Of a DNA stretch of 64,000 nucleotides, positions 1 through 14,200 are shown piece after piece. The stretch is taken from contig JAGQDJ010000202.1 of NCBI GenBank assembly GCA_022885665.1, positions 1,178,001 through 1,242,000 of the forward strand, read 5' to 3'. Within the stretch, counting starts at the first letter, position 1; every line of letters begins with the position of its first letter. The translations under genes and the position numbers were made by a program. This stretch comes from Triops longicaudatus. Its lineage: Eukaryota > Arthropoda > Branchiopoda > Notostraca > Triopsidae. The notes beneath the pieces were generated by a model. It was not told the origin of the DNA and made no database searches. It saw only the letters and a list, made by a program, of their open reading frames with translations.

Positions 1-2169
1 TCCCCACTTACTAGCATGCCAGTAATAGAAATGATCCTAATGCGTCAATCTTTGAATTTTTTTCTTACACTTTGCTGCAATACTCATTAAAAAAGTTACC
101 TGTCATACAATTGAAGTGCTTATCCAACGTGAGTCAAATTTAGGTAAAATCAAGTGCAAATCTCGGTTGAAATTCGAATGGTAAAATCTTGTTGCAATTG
201 GCATGTAACAGTACAGAAACAATGGCACAGAAACTATTGCGTGAACAATGGAGCCATACTGTGGAACAAAGACGCTTTTAAATTATTACCAGTAGACCTT
301 TTCAACTAGAAATAATTCTTAGATTTGGGAACTTAAGCATGGGAATTTTTAAGAGTGTTTCCCGAACACAAGTGCACATTTTTTACACAAGGATTCGACG
401 ACTTGCCCAAGCTTTACTGCTAAAAACATTTTGAGAGAATTGAGCCATGTTCTCAGAATCTTTAATGCGATATCTCATGTAACTAACCATAAGCACCTCT
501 GCTCCACCGTGGCCTTAAAGCAAATTTCGTTTGTATTTTTTAACTAACCAGTAGGTAATACATCGCAAGCTTCAGCGGAAAGAATTAATGTCACAAATGA
601 AGTCAAGAAAGCTTTTTCGCAGTAAACAAATCCCTATTAAAATTCCATATCATAAAACAATTTTGGGGCTAGTCAATTACATGGTGGTAAAAAAACTACT
701 AAATGTACTCTTTAACCAAAACATTTAGCGCAGCATTCTGTACGAGATTAAGAATGGAAATGTGTGCAGATTTTTTAGACCTGTCGACCGTACAAGTTCC
801 TTTTCTTATATCGGATACTATCAACAATTGAACTCTTCGAATCTCTCTTTAACGTAACAATTGTTTCTGTTGCATATCCCAGTTAATTACTTATTTTCTT
901 AGATCTTATAGCTTATTCCATTTTTGTGCCTTCAAGCCATACAAGCTCTGCCAAAGTAACTCACGCAACTTTCGGATAACAGCGAAAGTTTCGCGAAGCT
1001 AAAAAAAAGTCGACCGCTCGTTTCAAGTCATATTCGGTATTTCACACCCTTACTTAAAAGAACCCAGCTCTTGTGCAACCAAGAAACCTACCAAGGTAAT
1101 AAGCCGATCTTTTCCCCTTCCACCACTTCGCCAAGCGTTCGATTCTGCCCTTTCATGCCGAAAGCGTCTCCTTAGAAACCTACGCTAACAATGAAACTCC
1201 TAACTTGCAGGTTTCCTAGAGAGAAACCTGCTTTTGGTTCACGGAAGTTTCAATGCAGAACTTTTGATAAATCTTGTATATTTACAAGATTAAAAACGAA
1301 AATTATACGGCGTGAGCGCGTAATTTGCACCTAAAACTATGGCACATTTTCTTCTTAAACTCAAGCGTCTTTTTTACTCATAAAATTCGGAAGAACACAG
1401 CAAAGGTCGTCCTAAAGTAAAATAATCTTCGACTTTTAGTCATTTTACTTGAATAAATCGCTTTATGGTACAATCAGTATTCTGAAAATTAACAGAATAA
1501 AACGAGAATCTTATAAGGACCCGGCAATGTTTTAGTTCGCAGTTACGTTGATATTTTTAAAAAGATATTATTTACTCCCTTTTGTATGCTTACATCCATC
1601 TATCTCAGCCGAAATGTACGCTGAACTTGTCAAAGAAGAAAAGCCAGAGCTTTGATTTATACTCCTCGACATGCTCTCCTTTACATGTCATACACCTTCG
1701 TTGGCTTAAAGAATTCGTGTTAGGTGACCATCCAAAAGTCTCAGAAGAAATGTCACGGAAGGCTGTAAACCAAAGATTTCTGCCTACTTTCGTGTTTTCT
1801 ACATAACACACGAAACCTTTCTTTTTACATGTCTCCAAATTAGGCCTCACTAAATGTGATGAATGTATAGTTTACCGTCATTCTTCCATAATTTATTCTA
1901 AGCTTACGCTTTCAATGATATCCTAACATAACAAATATGCAATGTGAGAAATAGGGAAGGAGAAACGGCAATTCAATAATGGAGGTAATTTCTCTATCGA
2001 TACGAGTTCAGTTCGTTTCATCCATTAAGAACGCACTAGGGATCCTGTTTTTGTAAGCATAATTGAATCACTGTCCTGGATTCGATGAGCCTGGGAGAGA
2101 CGCGGGATCACGTCACGCTTCAAATTAACCATCCCTAACGCCCAAAAGTCAATGAGTGTGCTCGGACAC

Positions 2170-2232
2170 CGAACAACACACACACACATACAAGGGCTGG
2201 GTCTGGAGTGCACACACACATACATGCACAAG
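2170..2232. repeat. Interrupted CA-repeat microsatellite
   Basis: Two short runs of alternating C and A (ACACACACAC type) are separated by a non-repetitive stretch of about 25 bases. Short open frames on both strands here are by-products of the repeat. Confidence 0.8.
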
Positions 2233-3427
2233 GCATTTCCTGCGGAAGCTGCAAAGAGTTGCCTTTACCGAATCCTGCATGTATACTACCGCCTTTTGCC
2301 GTGTATGCATGCGTGTGCTCAGCGCTTCTCACAGAACCTACCCCCCATCCTCCCCTTTGACTTCCTATACGTAGACTACGGTAGTTCGACAATACTGTAC
2401 CGATCCCACCCGCCACAGTCCTCTTATCCTGATCACTCATTGTCTGCTCTTGACGCAGATTCTTATTTATGACCCCCTACAGCTTGGAAAGATATATAAG
2501 ATCAGTGAAACGTATCATAAAACTTGCTAACGCTCCTCGCCTACAATAAAACGTCAACTTGGAACTACATACTGCTTCGATCAAACTTTCCAGCAAGGAC
2601 AAAAATGTTATTCTTTAATGTCTAATTAACTGCCCGAAGCTGTTAATACTTTAGCAACGAGATCATCCAACCATGAAGCGCCTAATAAAAATAAACAACG
2701 ACAGCTTTTGAGAACTTGTTTAGGTTGATAGATCGGGATCAGGATCATTTAAGAAAACATTCCCAAAAAGATCTATCCAAAAAAGAAGAAAAAATCTTTT
2801 TTAGCTTCTATCACATCCTCATAGAGTTAAACGGTCCCTTGGCACGCTACCGGACACAAAAAATGGCAAACCAAGTTGGCTGAGACTCAAAGATCGACAC
2901 ACAAACTTGTAACACGTTATAGAAGGGCCCTCAGGGCATTCTGATCTTAACACCATCTCTGTCTCATTTATTTAACTGCTTACGTCATCTTTTTAATTTC
3001 GAGCAAAGAAAATGGTGTTCGGTGGTACGACAGGTGAGAAAACTCTGAGGTAGCAAAAATAAAGAACGAAAGCGAGGAAAACAAGAGAGACGAAGCCTTA
3101 AAAATAGGCGGGCAGAGTGTATTAAAACTCGCAAAACTGTCAAAGCCCCAAGTTCTTTACTCGAGACGGCACTTTTGTTTTTGCATCGCGAGGAAAGACA
3201 GAAAGATGCGACACTGTCCTCGTGACGCTAACCATAAAAAATTATTTTGGGTCCCGGAAGACTTTCAAGTTTTTTTTTTTTTTTTTGAGAAAGGCGGTAG
3301 ACCATTACTTTTAGTTTTTTATTATGTTTGCCTTCACTCCCAAATGCGGCGATGGCGTTCAAAACGGGAATCTAATTTTAAAACCGCGAAAACGGCTCTA
3401 TAGCATTGTGCATTAATGTACATCTTA

Positions 3428-3633
3428 GCCTAAATCAGTGGTGCCCAACCTACGGCCCGCGAAGGTGCCTCATGCGGCCCGCTCGTTTATACAGCTCATG
3501 TATATCACTGCATAATTTCATTTTTAACGTCGGCATGATTCTTGCGAAACCGGAACATTCAGGCCCGCGAGATTTTATATCATGTCGCGCGCGGCCCTCG
3601 GGTGAAAAAAGGTTGGGCACCACTGGCCTAAAT
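3428..3633. mobile_element. hAT-type MITE with perfect 8-bp target duplication
   Basis: The element proper is 3436-3625 (190 bp). It starts with CAGTGGTGCCCAACC and ends with the exact reverse complement, GGTTGGGCACCACTG, giving perfect 15-bp terminal inverted repeats. It is flanked on both sides by the same 8 bases, GCCTAAAT (3428-3435 and 3626-3633). Terminal CAGTGG-type ends with 8-bp duplications are the hallmark of the hAT superfamily. The interior is GC-rich compared with its surroundings and has no transposase frame, so this is a non-autonomous copy that needs a transposase from elsewhere. The perfect duplication and ends suggest fairly recent insertion. Confidence 0.92.
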
Positions 3634-4213
3634 ACTCAGTTAGCGTAATAACCCTGCTGAAATCCCGAGAAAACGAAAAGCTGAGGCAGATGGAATATTG
3701 CGGCTTCATTGACTAGACAGAATATGCTAATTAAATGAAAAAAATCTGACGCTAGCGTAGATATGCTTGTTTATTAAAAAATATAAGAAATGGGAGACAC
3801 CGAGTTCATTTAGTTTGATTTTCTTTAGGTAAGGTATAAGGACCATATTGGTAGCAAAGGATATTTTGCTGGGAAGTTGGCTTTTTGTTTCTTTGTTTAT
3901 TTATGGGCCAGCAAGCTGTCGAGATGAGATCGTTCTTGATTCCTCAGAAAAAAAAGCAAGAAAATGAAATGAAGGAGGGGTAATATGTTTGCTTGGATTG
4001 GCCCGTTAACTTCCATTGCTTTGCTTTTACAAACAGCGATGAACTCGGTATACTCCTTCGCATTGATAAACTAAACCTGTCCGACAAACCAGACGGGAGG
4101 TAATAATCTACTGAAAGTGTAGTGGGACAAAGTTACTTTAGCGGATAAGGTAAACTACAGCTGGGCACAAGCTGGTGGGTACTTCACTTCAGGAATGGCA
4201 ACCCCAAAGTTTC

Positions 4214-4239
4214 AAAAAAAAAAAAAAAAAAAAAAAAAA
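4214..4239. repeat. Poly-A tract (26 A)
   Basis: An uninterrupted run of A. No recognisable retroposon body or target duplication could be made out on either side. Confidence 0.85.
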
Positions 4240-6099
4240 CTTTCACAAGCAAAAATCGGGAATACTCCAGAAGGGGAAGATAGTTTTACGAAAGGCGGGT
4301 GGTACTAGGAGACACCCGTCAACAGCAAACATGGGACATTTTTACACTTAAAAAATTTTAAGCTTTGCCAAAAGAAACAAGCCGAGACGCTTTTGAAAAA
4401 AAGGTAAGTTTTTCACACAACAGAATACAATACTTACCATGTCTAGGAAAAGAAAAAGAAGAAAAGCAAAAAGAGTGGCAAATTGAGATACATTACTATT
4501 CTTGGAAAGCGAATGATTTATGGCATGCAGGAATAATGTGATAAGTGCAACAATTCTGAAATAAGTTTTAATGCTTACGCTTCAATTATACACAAGAACT
4601 GTGCAATTTCTTAGCCACGAGCGAAAGAATAAACCACGGACTACCGGACTCTGACCATAATAAACTGAGGTCCGTAAACTTGAGTCTGGAATATTATTGC
4701 TGAATTTTCAGTGCATTAGGACATTTGTACTAGATCAAATACTATATCGTTTGCCATTTAACAACGTTTTGGTGACTTCGTTTCTCTGACTTTATAAAAA
4801 TTTTTGTCTACGTTTTCCACGCCACTTTTACAATCGTCAGAAAACAGAAATAAACTAGGTGTCAGTGGATATCCCAGTTTTAACTGGCAAAGTGACGTCG
4901 TTCAATAAAACATCAAACGAAAAATGCAATATTAGCAAGTCCAAAAGCTGACTTTTAGGTTTATATTGTCTTGTGTTACTGCGATACTTTCTCACAATTT
5001 GCAACTCCAAAATAACCCACGAAAGCAGTCCATCTACGAAAACGAAGTAAGAGCACACAGCAAAGCTGGTTAATAACACGTAAGTCAACCTAGCGAAATA
5101 AGCCTCACTTCATCTTTTTAAAAAAGACGGTGCACGCGTTTACATCTTTTGACGGGAATGTAGGCGTAAACATTTAATCTTGTTAAACGACTGCCAGATG
5201 TGGAAGTCCGACTGTCAGGATCCATTAAAAAAGACATTTGTTAAAGCTTAGCCGACTGAATCGGTAGAGTAATAATATAAACATCTTGTCCTCCACAACC
5301 TCATTCAAAACAACAAAAAAATGTTTGCTTAAGTTCTGATGCTACGCCTTAAACTTGCCAGCAATCTACAATACTAAATCGCAGGAGTAATTTTAATATC
5401 ATAAGGTAGTGTATTTTTATTTTACAATGATAAACACTATAATACTTACAGATAATGAAGTACCAGCGCCGTAAATACTAGAAACAACCTACGGAATACT
5501 TAAAATCCCTGAAAAACATTTTCGTGTTAGTCCAGCGCATGGAAATAAGTAATCGACAAACCTTAATAAATAATAGTCTAGGTTACCCACTAAACCAGGG
5601 CTCCCGAAGCTTCTTATAAGCAATAATTTAAGAAAGAGAGAAACTCATCTGTTGTTGAGACCGAACTGTTATTTTCGTCAGCAGCGAACAGAAAATCCAT
5701 CTAACACGACATAACAATACATAAATATAATCGAAATACTATTATAATTATTACACTATTATACATGAACTATTATAACAATTATTATAATAATATTATA
5801 CATGAACTGAATTTCACTTCCATACATAAATCAATGAGTTTCACCAGCTTAGGAGATTCTAAGATCAAGACAGCTCGGCAGAAATCAAGTTAATAACTTG
5901 AACTCATGAAACAATGAAAAAATCCCTCACACCAAAACAATCCTGGAATAGTCCCTTCTTAGGATTACCCAGAATCAGTGAGGCGCAATACAATCAACTC
6001 GCGTTAACGGACTTTCCTCGTTCATTAAGCTTGGGCGTTCCAGCGATCCTGATGACAGTATATTCCCGAGAAAGAAGATAAATCTTAGGACAGCGCTAA

Positions 6100-6111
6100 G
6101 GGGGGGGGGGG
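6100..6111. repeat. Poly-G tract (12 G)
   Basis: An uninterrupted run of twelve G in AT-rich DNA, probably length-polymorphic. Confidence 0.85.
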
Positions 6112-7150
6112 AATCCTCTCAAACCCAAAGACTATTGGATCAGGTATCATACAAGACCCTCTCTATAGCGTCAATGCGTAAATAACGAATAGATTTCTTC
6201 ACCACCAAAGTAATTCTTCAGCAGCATTGCCTGGAAAATACCGAGGACTGGGAACCTCAATCAAGTGGACACCCTGTGCACAGCTGATTATGACGGCGAT
6301 CAAACGATCATAAAATTTTCTCTTTGTTAGAACTAGTTTTAGAATACTTCTCGTTTTACTTTCTACAGGGATAAATTCTTATTTTTTTAAAAAAAACTCA
6401 CTAATTGTCATCACGTGGTTACAAAAACTTAAGTAAACCTTTCCAAGACTATTAGTTTCTCACCAAACTTGACGATAGCTCTCAAATCCCTCCGCAAAGA
6501 AAAACAAACGTCACGCAACTTGTGGTTTGAATGGACATATTTCCTGACCAAGGTCAAGAGATCACATTACTAAGAACCATTACTAACAACGAAGTATAAC
6601 TGGATGGAAAACTTTCACGCAAGGCACGCATAGTTCGATGACGTGCATTTCCCAAAGATTTCTGTCAAGGAGGAGCTAATCAATATTTTTGCGTTTCGCA
6701 GCTCTAAGTTGTTAATTACTTCGGAAAGAACTTTGGCGAGTCACAGCTGTGCAATGCTCCACTTGGATTCAAACCTGGCTTAAGGGAAGTGCAAAAGCGA
6801 TGAGCCCACAATTTACATAAATTTCTCATCTTTTCTTTCTGCGAGAGATCTAAAGTAAGAAAGTTACACAAGACCCACGGCACGAAGGAGGGAGAAAAGA
6901 AATGAAAAGTGTTTGAGAAGTTTCTCGTTACCTTTTCTCACTTAGGGAGTGTTAATGACCAACATTTCCGTGCGCGGATGTCCTACCGGTGCGGCTGAGA
7001 TTAAGCAAATGAGCCATCATGAGTTCAAGTTGTAGACACTGGTTTTCAGCTCTCAGGAGTTTTTCACTTAACGTTTTCCAATAGTAATCTTGAAAGGAAA
7101 TGGCCCTCTTTTTTGCCTCTCATTTTTCTCACGCGCTTTAATGTGGTATC

Positions 7151-7170
7151 AAAAAAAAAAAAAAAAAAAA
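7151..7170. repeat. Poly-A tract (20 A)
   Basis: An uninterrupted run of A followed by unique sequence; no element boundary was identified. Confidence 0.85.
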
Positions 7171-9742
7171 GCATTACCTGCTATTCGTGTTGTGGGAGGT
7201 TGAGGAAGGGTGAGAGAGGGTGGAGAATAGGATCTAACCGGAATTGATACTAGAAAGCGTCTGAGAGGCAAGAGCAGTACCGTGGACGAACACTCGTTCC
7301 TATAAAAAGGATAAGAGTGTTTCCTGTGCTATATAATCGAAAAAGATAAAATATTATATACAGGATGAAGTGGATGGACCCAAGTTAATGCAGAAAAAAG
7401 AGACTCATCGATAATCTTTGTGTGTACACGAGAAGAGGGACTTTGACTCATTTCCGGTGTCCTCGTGGGTAACTTCCATGATGGAGAAAGGGTTTTATCT
7501 TTCCTCGTAAGAACCAATCTAACTTGGTTTTGTAACGAGGAACGTCTTTCGCTCTTTTTCGCCGAATATCAGCAGTGATTCTGCGAATATTCTACTTTCT
7601 TTTAAGAAAAAGCATACAAATCGCGTTCTAGAAGCTTTTTTTTCGTAACCTACTCGTAGCATTTTTTCCTTATCTTGATTGTAGTTAAGTATATATGCAA
7701 TTCTGTTTGCGTTTAATGCTAATAGTTGACCTACCCAAAGTTTTTCCTCTAATTGATAAAATTTCTCCAAGCAAAATGATTAGTTACTTATCATTTAATG
7801 ACAAAGCTCCAACAGATTTCACGCAACAGCTTGCAGATTCAATACCGTCAGCTTGCAAATCCAGTCAAGCGGAGCTAAATGCTTTAAGTGTCTGAATCCT
7901 GCTCGTTCGCAGAAATGTGTTATTTTTCCTGAGGCTACCGTGAATTACATTAGTGTCGTAACTAAACAATATTTTTGTTAAATTGCCAAATAATAAATTA
8001 AAACAGTCACGAGGAATAATAATAAATACAAATTAAAACGCGTACTTACCAAATCCACAGCGTAAGTACGTTTATACCTGTACTCTATGGACACATCACA
8101 AAGATCAAGGTAAGACTGGTTTATTTTCCATATAATAGCCGTGATTCAGTGATATTTAAAGATCCGTAAGAAACTACAACGAAATTACAAAGCAATTGGG
8201 CTAACTTGCACGCCAACTTAGAAATTTTCACATAATTGGTTTCACCGGCTTCACTCTTATGGAAGGTAAATCAATCAAACCTGTGTGATTTAGCAAGCTT
8301 AATTTTGCTTTAGCTCACAAGCCTCTACTATACATAGGAAAGAGTGATTATCTAACCAGAATCGCAAGTGACCACCTCTGAGTGAGAAATCACTGATATC
8401 CCGCGCATTTCTGCAGATTTTGGATTTACTGTTCAAGTCTATTCCCTCTTAGGATCCCGACTTAACTTTATCCTCCGACTTAACTTCCTTTGTTGATTTT
8501 ATGTCCAACCTGGCTCACAGCTTGCAGTCTTGTTTTGAGCGGGATCAAAGCTGGTGTGCAAAACGTCATCAGCTTTTACTTTGCTCGTCAAGAACCTTTT
8601 AATTTATACTCACATTAGATATTCGCTAACAGATGGGTGATGTGTTCCATTCGTGCTTAAGGGGGGTTGGGGTGAAACCAGTTTAGGGGAACGACTTATG
8701 GGCAATCACGATTCCCAAAACGTGGAACAGACACGGGGTTACGAAGGGGGTAAATGAGACCGAATCTGGGTGAGAAGATACGGATAATCATGTAGTGAAT
8801 CCTCGGGAAGCTGGTGGTAAGGATTATTGGTTTTCGACTAGTTGAGGGGGAGAAACAGGGTAAAGGCGGAGAACTCATAACACTTAGGTGGCTATAATAT
8901 AAGTCGGAAAAGAAGAGCAGAACAAGCGTGAAGATGGCAAATTTGGATTAGGTACCACTTTCGATAGCCACAATCGATAGCCACCTTTCAATACAGAGCC
9001 TGGCCAAATCTTGTTTTGCTTTACTCGACTACAAATAACGTCTGTTGTATTTACTAAGGGTAAAATTTTGGTGGGAAAAACTTATTCGTTAAAGTTGGTG
9101 AAAGGATGTCGTGTGCTCATCCGCATTCAAAGGAAAGTTATTTAAAATAAAGAACTTTACTGTAAAAAAATACTTATCAATTTTCACTAAATCATCTTGA
9201 AATTTTTCGCGCCATTTTTAATGCTAATTCTCAAGAGATAAGTTAGTATACATTTTCTTTGTCAACAGATAGCGACAGAGGGTAGCGAAGATGCCAGATA
9301 GTTGACAAAATCGTAAGCTACGTGTTTCGTGCATGAGGAATATTAAAAGAAAACTCCACGCCAAGTAAGTATTGAAAACTAACTGCATTTTTAGCTTTAA
9401 CGAGCCTTTGATGAACCTGTAATTAGGAAATCTTATAACATCTCATAGAAAATGCTTTAAAACCAACGATAAAGCTTACAGTTATGTGGCAAAATGTAGG
9501 CATTGCGAATGACATTTTCAGACGTTCTCGTAAAAGTGGTTGACAAAATTGGAGCTCTTTTGATAATGAAGCTTTTTTTTGCATGCAAAATAAAGAAGGC
9601 ATACTCAAGTAAATTGAGAAATGTAAGCAAAGGAAGTATATTCCTTTTGCTTTCCAATCAGGCACGAATGGTATTTTTCAACAATGCACGCGTCCGAAAG
9701 AAGAGGCGGCGGCGGGAATCGACTGTCAATGCTGTGACCGGC

Positions 9743-9750
9743 GACGTCAC
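9743..9750 (+). promoter_or_regulatory. CRE-like GACGTCAC site upstream of PSMA2
   Basis: The octamer GACGTCAC lies about 105 bases before the PSMA2 start codon in a locally GC-rich stretch (about 9700-9760). It resembles the CREB/ATF binding site. No TATA box is obvious, as is usual for a housekeeping promoter. The functional role is inferred only from motif and position. Confidence 0.25.
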
Positions 9751-9853
9751 GGTATTTTATCTCAGACGCCATCTATTGTGCATGCACAGAAAAATGTTAG
9801 AGATCCGTGAATCGGCAAATTTTGTGTTCTGACAATAACATTGTGCGTCAAAG

Positions 9854-10969
9854 ATGGCTTCAGAACGCTATAGTTTTTCGTTGACTACTTTTAGGTGAGA
9901 CAGTGATTATTAGAAATTTAATAATACCGTAATTTAATATTTTGTTTATTGTAGTCCCTCAGGAAAGTTAGTCCAAATTGAATATGCCTTAGCTGCTGTT
10001 GCTGCCGGAGCCGCATCAGTGGGCATTAAGGGTAAAAATGAAGTATTACATTTTTTTAATTTAAGCACATTTTACTCTTTCCTTTGCAGCCAAGAATGGT
10101 GTCGTGTTAGCCACCGAGAAGAAGCACCGATCGATCTTGTATGAGGAACACAGTGTTCACAAAGTGGAGATGATTACTCCTAAGATTGGCATGGTGTACA
10201 GCGGTTAGTATTTCGAATAATACCTGTGCTAATTTGTGTGTTAACTATTTTTGCACCATTCTGCTAGGCATGGGTCCGGATTACCGGTTGTTGGTGCGTC
10301 AAGCTCGCAAAATGGCTCAGCAATACTGGTTAACGTACCAGGAAACCATTCCCACACCTCAGTTGGTCCAACGAGTTGCGGCTCTTATGCAAGAATACAC
10401 CCAATCTGGGTAATATAAAAATTAACTAAATGAGAAACCATTGAGTAAACGTGGTTATATTACAGAGGCGTGCGTCCATTCGGAGTATCCCTCTTGATTT
10501 GCGGGTGGGACGAAGATAGGCCGTATTTGTTCCAATGCGATCCTTCGGGAGCGTATTTTGCATGGAAAGCCACTGCCATGGGCAAAAACTTTATCAACGG
10601 CAAAACATTCTTGGAGAAAAGGTACGAAATAGGGGTGTAGCACTTTTCTAATTGGGTTGTCAAAATTTCTGAAATGCACGCTTCAGTCTTACTGGCATTT
10701 TATACAAAAGCCTAATGATAGATAAAATATTTCTTCTTAATTATTTAATACGTTATTTTTCTTTTTTAATCGATTTTAATTTTCGTTTTTTTAGGTATAA
10801 TGATGACTTGGAACTCGACGATGCAGTACACACAGCTATCCTGACTCTGAAAGAGGGATTTGAAGGCCAGATGACGCCGGATAACATTGAAATTGGTATT
10901 AGTAACGAGAAAGGTTTCCGTCGATTGACTCCTTCTGAAGTCAAGGACTATTTGGCAAATATTGCTTGA
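9854..10969 (+). CDS. PSMA2: Proteasome subunit alpha type-2
   Basis: This is an alpha-ring subunit of the 20S proteasome. It is structural and gating, not proteolytic, and acts in cytosol and nucleus. Six exons join in phase: 9854-9894, 9955-10031, 10090-10203, 10268-10409, 10466-10621, 10795-10969. They encode 234 residues, the same length as the human protein. The N-terminus begins MASERYSFSLTTFSPSGKL, the proteasome alpha signature. The middle carries the GMGPDYRLLVRQARKMAQQY and GVRPFGVSLLICGWDE blocks typical of PSMA2, and the end reads RRLTPSEVKDYLANIA. All introns are GT-AG and 50-175 bp. It converges on DIS3L, leaving 323 bp between the two stop codons. Identification rests on near-colinear similarity to the known family from memory. 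Confidence 0.97.
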
Positions 10970-11014
10970 ATCTACCAACAAAATTTTCGTGATTGTACTG
11001 ATCCTACGTCATCG

Positions 11015-11020
11015 AATAAA
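11015..11020 (+). terminator. PSMA2 polyadenylation signal AATAAA
   Basis: Canonical hexamer 46 bases after the PSMA2 stop codon. Confidence 0.75.
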
Positions 11021-11258
11021 AACAATTTCTTTCTCCAAAAACGGTTCGTAGGTTTTTGGTGGCATACGCAAATTCATAAATAAGGTAAGAGTAATTGCAA
11101 GGTGTTCACAATAAGATACTTGTTTTGATACTTTGGTGATATGTCTTCATTCTTCAAACCCGTTCTGTTTTCAGTGATTTTGCTCGTGTAAACTTACGTC
11201 TAACCTGACTTTTTTCTTAGTTTTACTAAAACTGCGCATTATACTATCTTTTAAGCTT

Positions 11259-11264
11259 TTTATT
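11259..11264 (-). terminator. DIS3L polyadenylation signal AATAAA
   Basis: On the minus strand AATAAA lies about 30 bases after the DIS3L stop. It faces the PSMA2 signal, so the two convergent transcripts end within roughly 250 bp of each other. Confidence 0.6.
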
Positions 11265-11292
11265 TTTTCAGAAAAACAAAATATGATAAGCT

Positions 11293-14200
11293 TTACCCTT
11301 TTAGACTCAACTGTCGAAATTCTTCAAACAAATCATACAACGAAGATTGTGAAACTTTTTGGGGTACATTTGCTTCGTTGGATGCATCTTTACTTGCTGT
11401 TCCTGACGAAAGAATACGGGACAATTCGCGTACTTCCTAGAAATTAGAACACGTTTAGATTACGTTTCTCGGTTAGCATAATGGTGGTATACTTCTATCA
11501 TTTTGATGCGTTGATCTGTCGCGGTCGAGTCATTCACGACCGAATCAACCAGGTTCAGTTTCAAAGTCAGTGGATGAGCTCTGCTCTTCAAAACTTCCAC
11601 TTTTACCATGATATGCTGAAATAACCTAAAACATGCATGTAAAAGAATTACTAAGGGATAAAAAAATATCCGATTAAATGAGGAAGAAATTTGAGACGAG
11701 ATCCATTTACAGCACCAAGCAGTAATGTCAAAAATTAATTCAAGTCAATAAATCGCGTAAAATAATTCAATTAGTAGAATGTTAAGCCACCAGAGATGAA
11801 TTCTATTTAATATCGTAGTATTACAAAGTATATTTTACTTGTATGTTTGGCGTCCTTGGGTGGTCTCTACTGTGAGGGCAAAACTGGACGTTTCCAGTTT
11901 GCCTGGAACCCATTCTGAAGTTGTCGAAGTGGAGGACGACGCAATCCAGACAACTTTCTGTTCTTTGTTGCGTAAATAGACTGGACCTTTGATTCCGTAG
12001 GATGGAATAAACACTATTACGCCGTTCGATTTCAAAGAACAAATCACAGCTTCGCACAGACATTCAGGATCGTCAGGGGCTTTATTGGCAAAATAAAGGG
12101 TCTGGAATAAACTCTGCGAGTCCCTTTGCGCATTCTGAGCAGCCTATAAAAAATAAATAAGCGCGTAATTGCTAAAAGTATACTAATATAAAACAAATTA
12201 TAGTACATAATAATGTCTCAATAATATCAACTACGACCGCAGTAGTAGCAAATACGGGAAAAAAATATTACAGATTATGTATTACGATATATGCGTTACC
12301 AGTATGAGCATTACGATATCAATTGCTAAGCAAGAAAACAAGGTTAGCGGTGAACGTGGATTTACTTTATGTCTTTCGTTGATGTGACGACAAACTTCTT
12401 CTAATTCAGACCGCCCCAAAAGGCCACTCAAGTAGCTTTTCTCCGAGTTACCAGCTTGGACGGCGTGCTCTTGGCTTACGGCAGCCAACAGGAGTCGGTG
12501 CACAAGAACATCGGCATAGCGACGAATGGGTGAGGTGAAATGTGTGTAATGATCCAAGGCGAGCCCGTAATGAGTCCACTTGCTCGACGGTACAGTTCCT
12601 ATATGAAAACAAAACGTAGCAAAGAAAAGGTAAGCTAGCGATTCTACGCGAAAGTAGATAAGATATAAATCGTCTGTTACGAAATTTATGATTCTTTGCT
12701 TACCAGTACAAAAATACAGTGCATTAACCATAGCATACGTTGCCATAGACCTTAAGAGAAAATTGACCGAAGGATCGGTAGGATCAACGCAACGATTCAG
12801 TGATTCGGCCAGCGCTTTATTACTTCTTACATCAATGGTAAAGCCTTTCGATGCTGCGCACTGGATCAGCTGTTCAAACTGATCCGCTTTCGGAGGCGGA
12901 TGCAAACTACAGAAACAGCCGAATATCACAGTAATTACTATAGATTACTATTACTATAGATAAAAATTTTAGGAATCCACTCCCATAAAGTAGCTAAAAA
13001 AATACCGTAAAATTGATTGCAAGGGAAAAACTTCTGAGATTTTCTTTGCAACCCAATGATTCGCTAAAATCATAGCTTCCGCCACCGTTTCATGGACATC
13101 CAATCCTTTCTTAGGCTTCAAGCCTGCTAGTTTCCCTTTGGATTTCATAAATTCTTCTTCTGCTCTCGTTTTTCCATCTTCAGCAGTCATCTTGCCTCCC
13201 ACAGTCTCTTTCCCAGCGAATTCAAACACAACTTCGGTACTTTCCAGCTCCAGAGCACCTTCGCTTTGCCGTTTACCTCTCATCACCGCAGCAATGTTGG
13301 TCAAGTGCGTTAAACTGGATTTCACATTTGCCAATTTGGCCAAAACCTCTTTCTTGGACAAATTCTGAAGCTCTGGAACTTGAGGTACAATCTCTTCAAG
13401 AAGTGCGTTATCTAAAATAGCTTGGGCAGCTTCGTAGGTCATTTTATATGACGATTTGATCAGAGAACGGCCATACCATACATCCCGGATTTCATAATCT
13501 TTGGTCATGTTCCACACCACACTGACAGCATACCTTGAAAATATTATGATTAAAATTAGTGAATGGCAAACTTTCTTTCACATTTCCTTTCTCATAAAAA
13601 ACGAAAACAATCACAATGAAATAAACTTTTACCGTTCCTGGTTGCCTAACAAAGAGCACAGGTTACTACTCAACACGGCCGGAAGCATATCTAGTCTTCG
13701 GTCAGCCAAGTAAACAGTTGTTGATCGCCGACGAGCTTCCAAGTCAGTCAAGGAATTTGGCAGCACAAAATGAGTTACATCCGCGATATGGACACCCAAT
13801 TCGATCCCATCATCCGACTCACTATTTCGAATGGAAAATTTAAATAGCATTAAGAATTTACTGCATTAAAATTAATAAAATTAAAATGCACAGAACAGCT
13901 ACAAAAGCAAAACACCCATGTACCTTATGCATGCCGTTTGATTATTGCGGCAATTTTTGTAAGTTTTGAGACGAAATAAGCGGAGAAATTTAAACATGAA
14001 ATAAGTAATCAAATAAAATACTGTATAGATAAGGCATCGTCTACGTCTTCGCAGCCTTGGGGGTCGATGCTAAAAATGAGTCGTGATTCTCTAAAATCAC
14101 GTCGAGACGCAATATTGGACTCTTCTGGTGACCAACCATTTTCTACGTGTGGCATCTCTTGCAAAACTCCCTTTTTCAGGCATTGTTAGAAGATTAAATA

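Larger units (their letters stand above)
1..9700. other. Gene-poor region, no coding gene recognised
   Basis: No reading frame longer than about 110 codons occurs here, and none of the translated frames resembles a known family or joins to another by plausible splice sites. The DNA is AT-rich with scattered homopolymers, a CA-repeat patch and one MITE, listed separately. There is a small perfect hairpin at 8041-8070 (9-bp arms, 12-base loop). An AT-rich patch at 5700-5820 carries a duplicated 14-base segment ending in ACATGAACT. The region could be intergenic or part of a long intron of a gene to the left; the sequence does not decide. Confidence 0.6.

Noticed and set aside
2135..2472. Overlapping frames of about 70-106 codons on both strands
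   Set aside because: They arise from the CA repeat, which is open in several frames at once.
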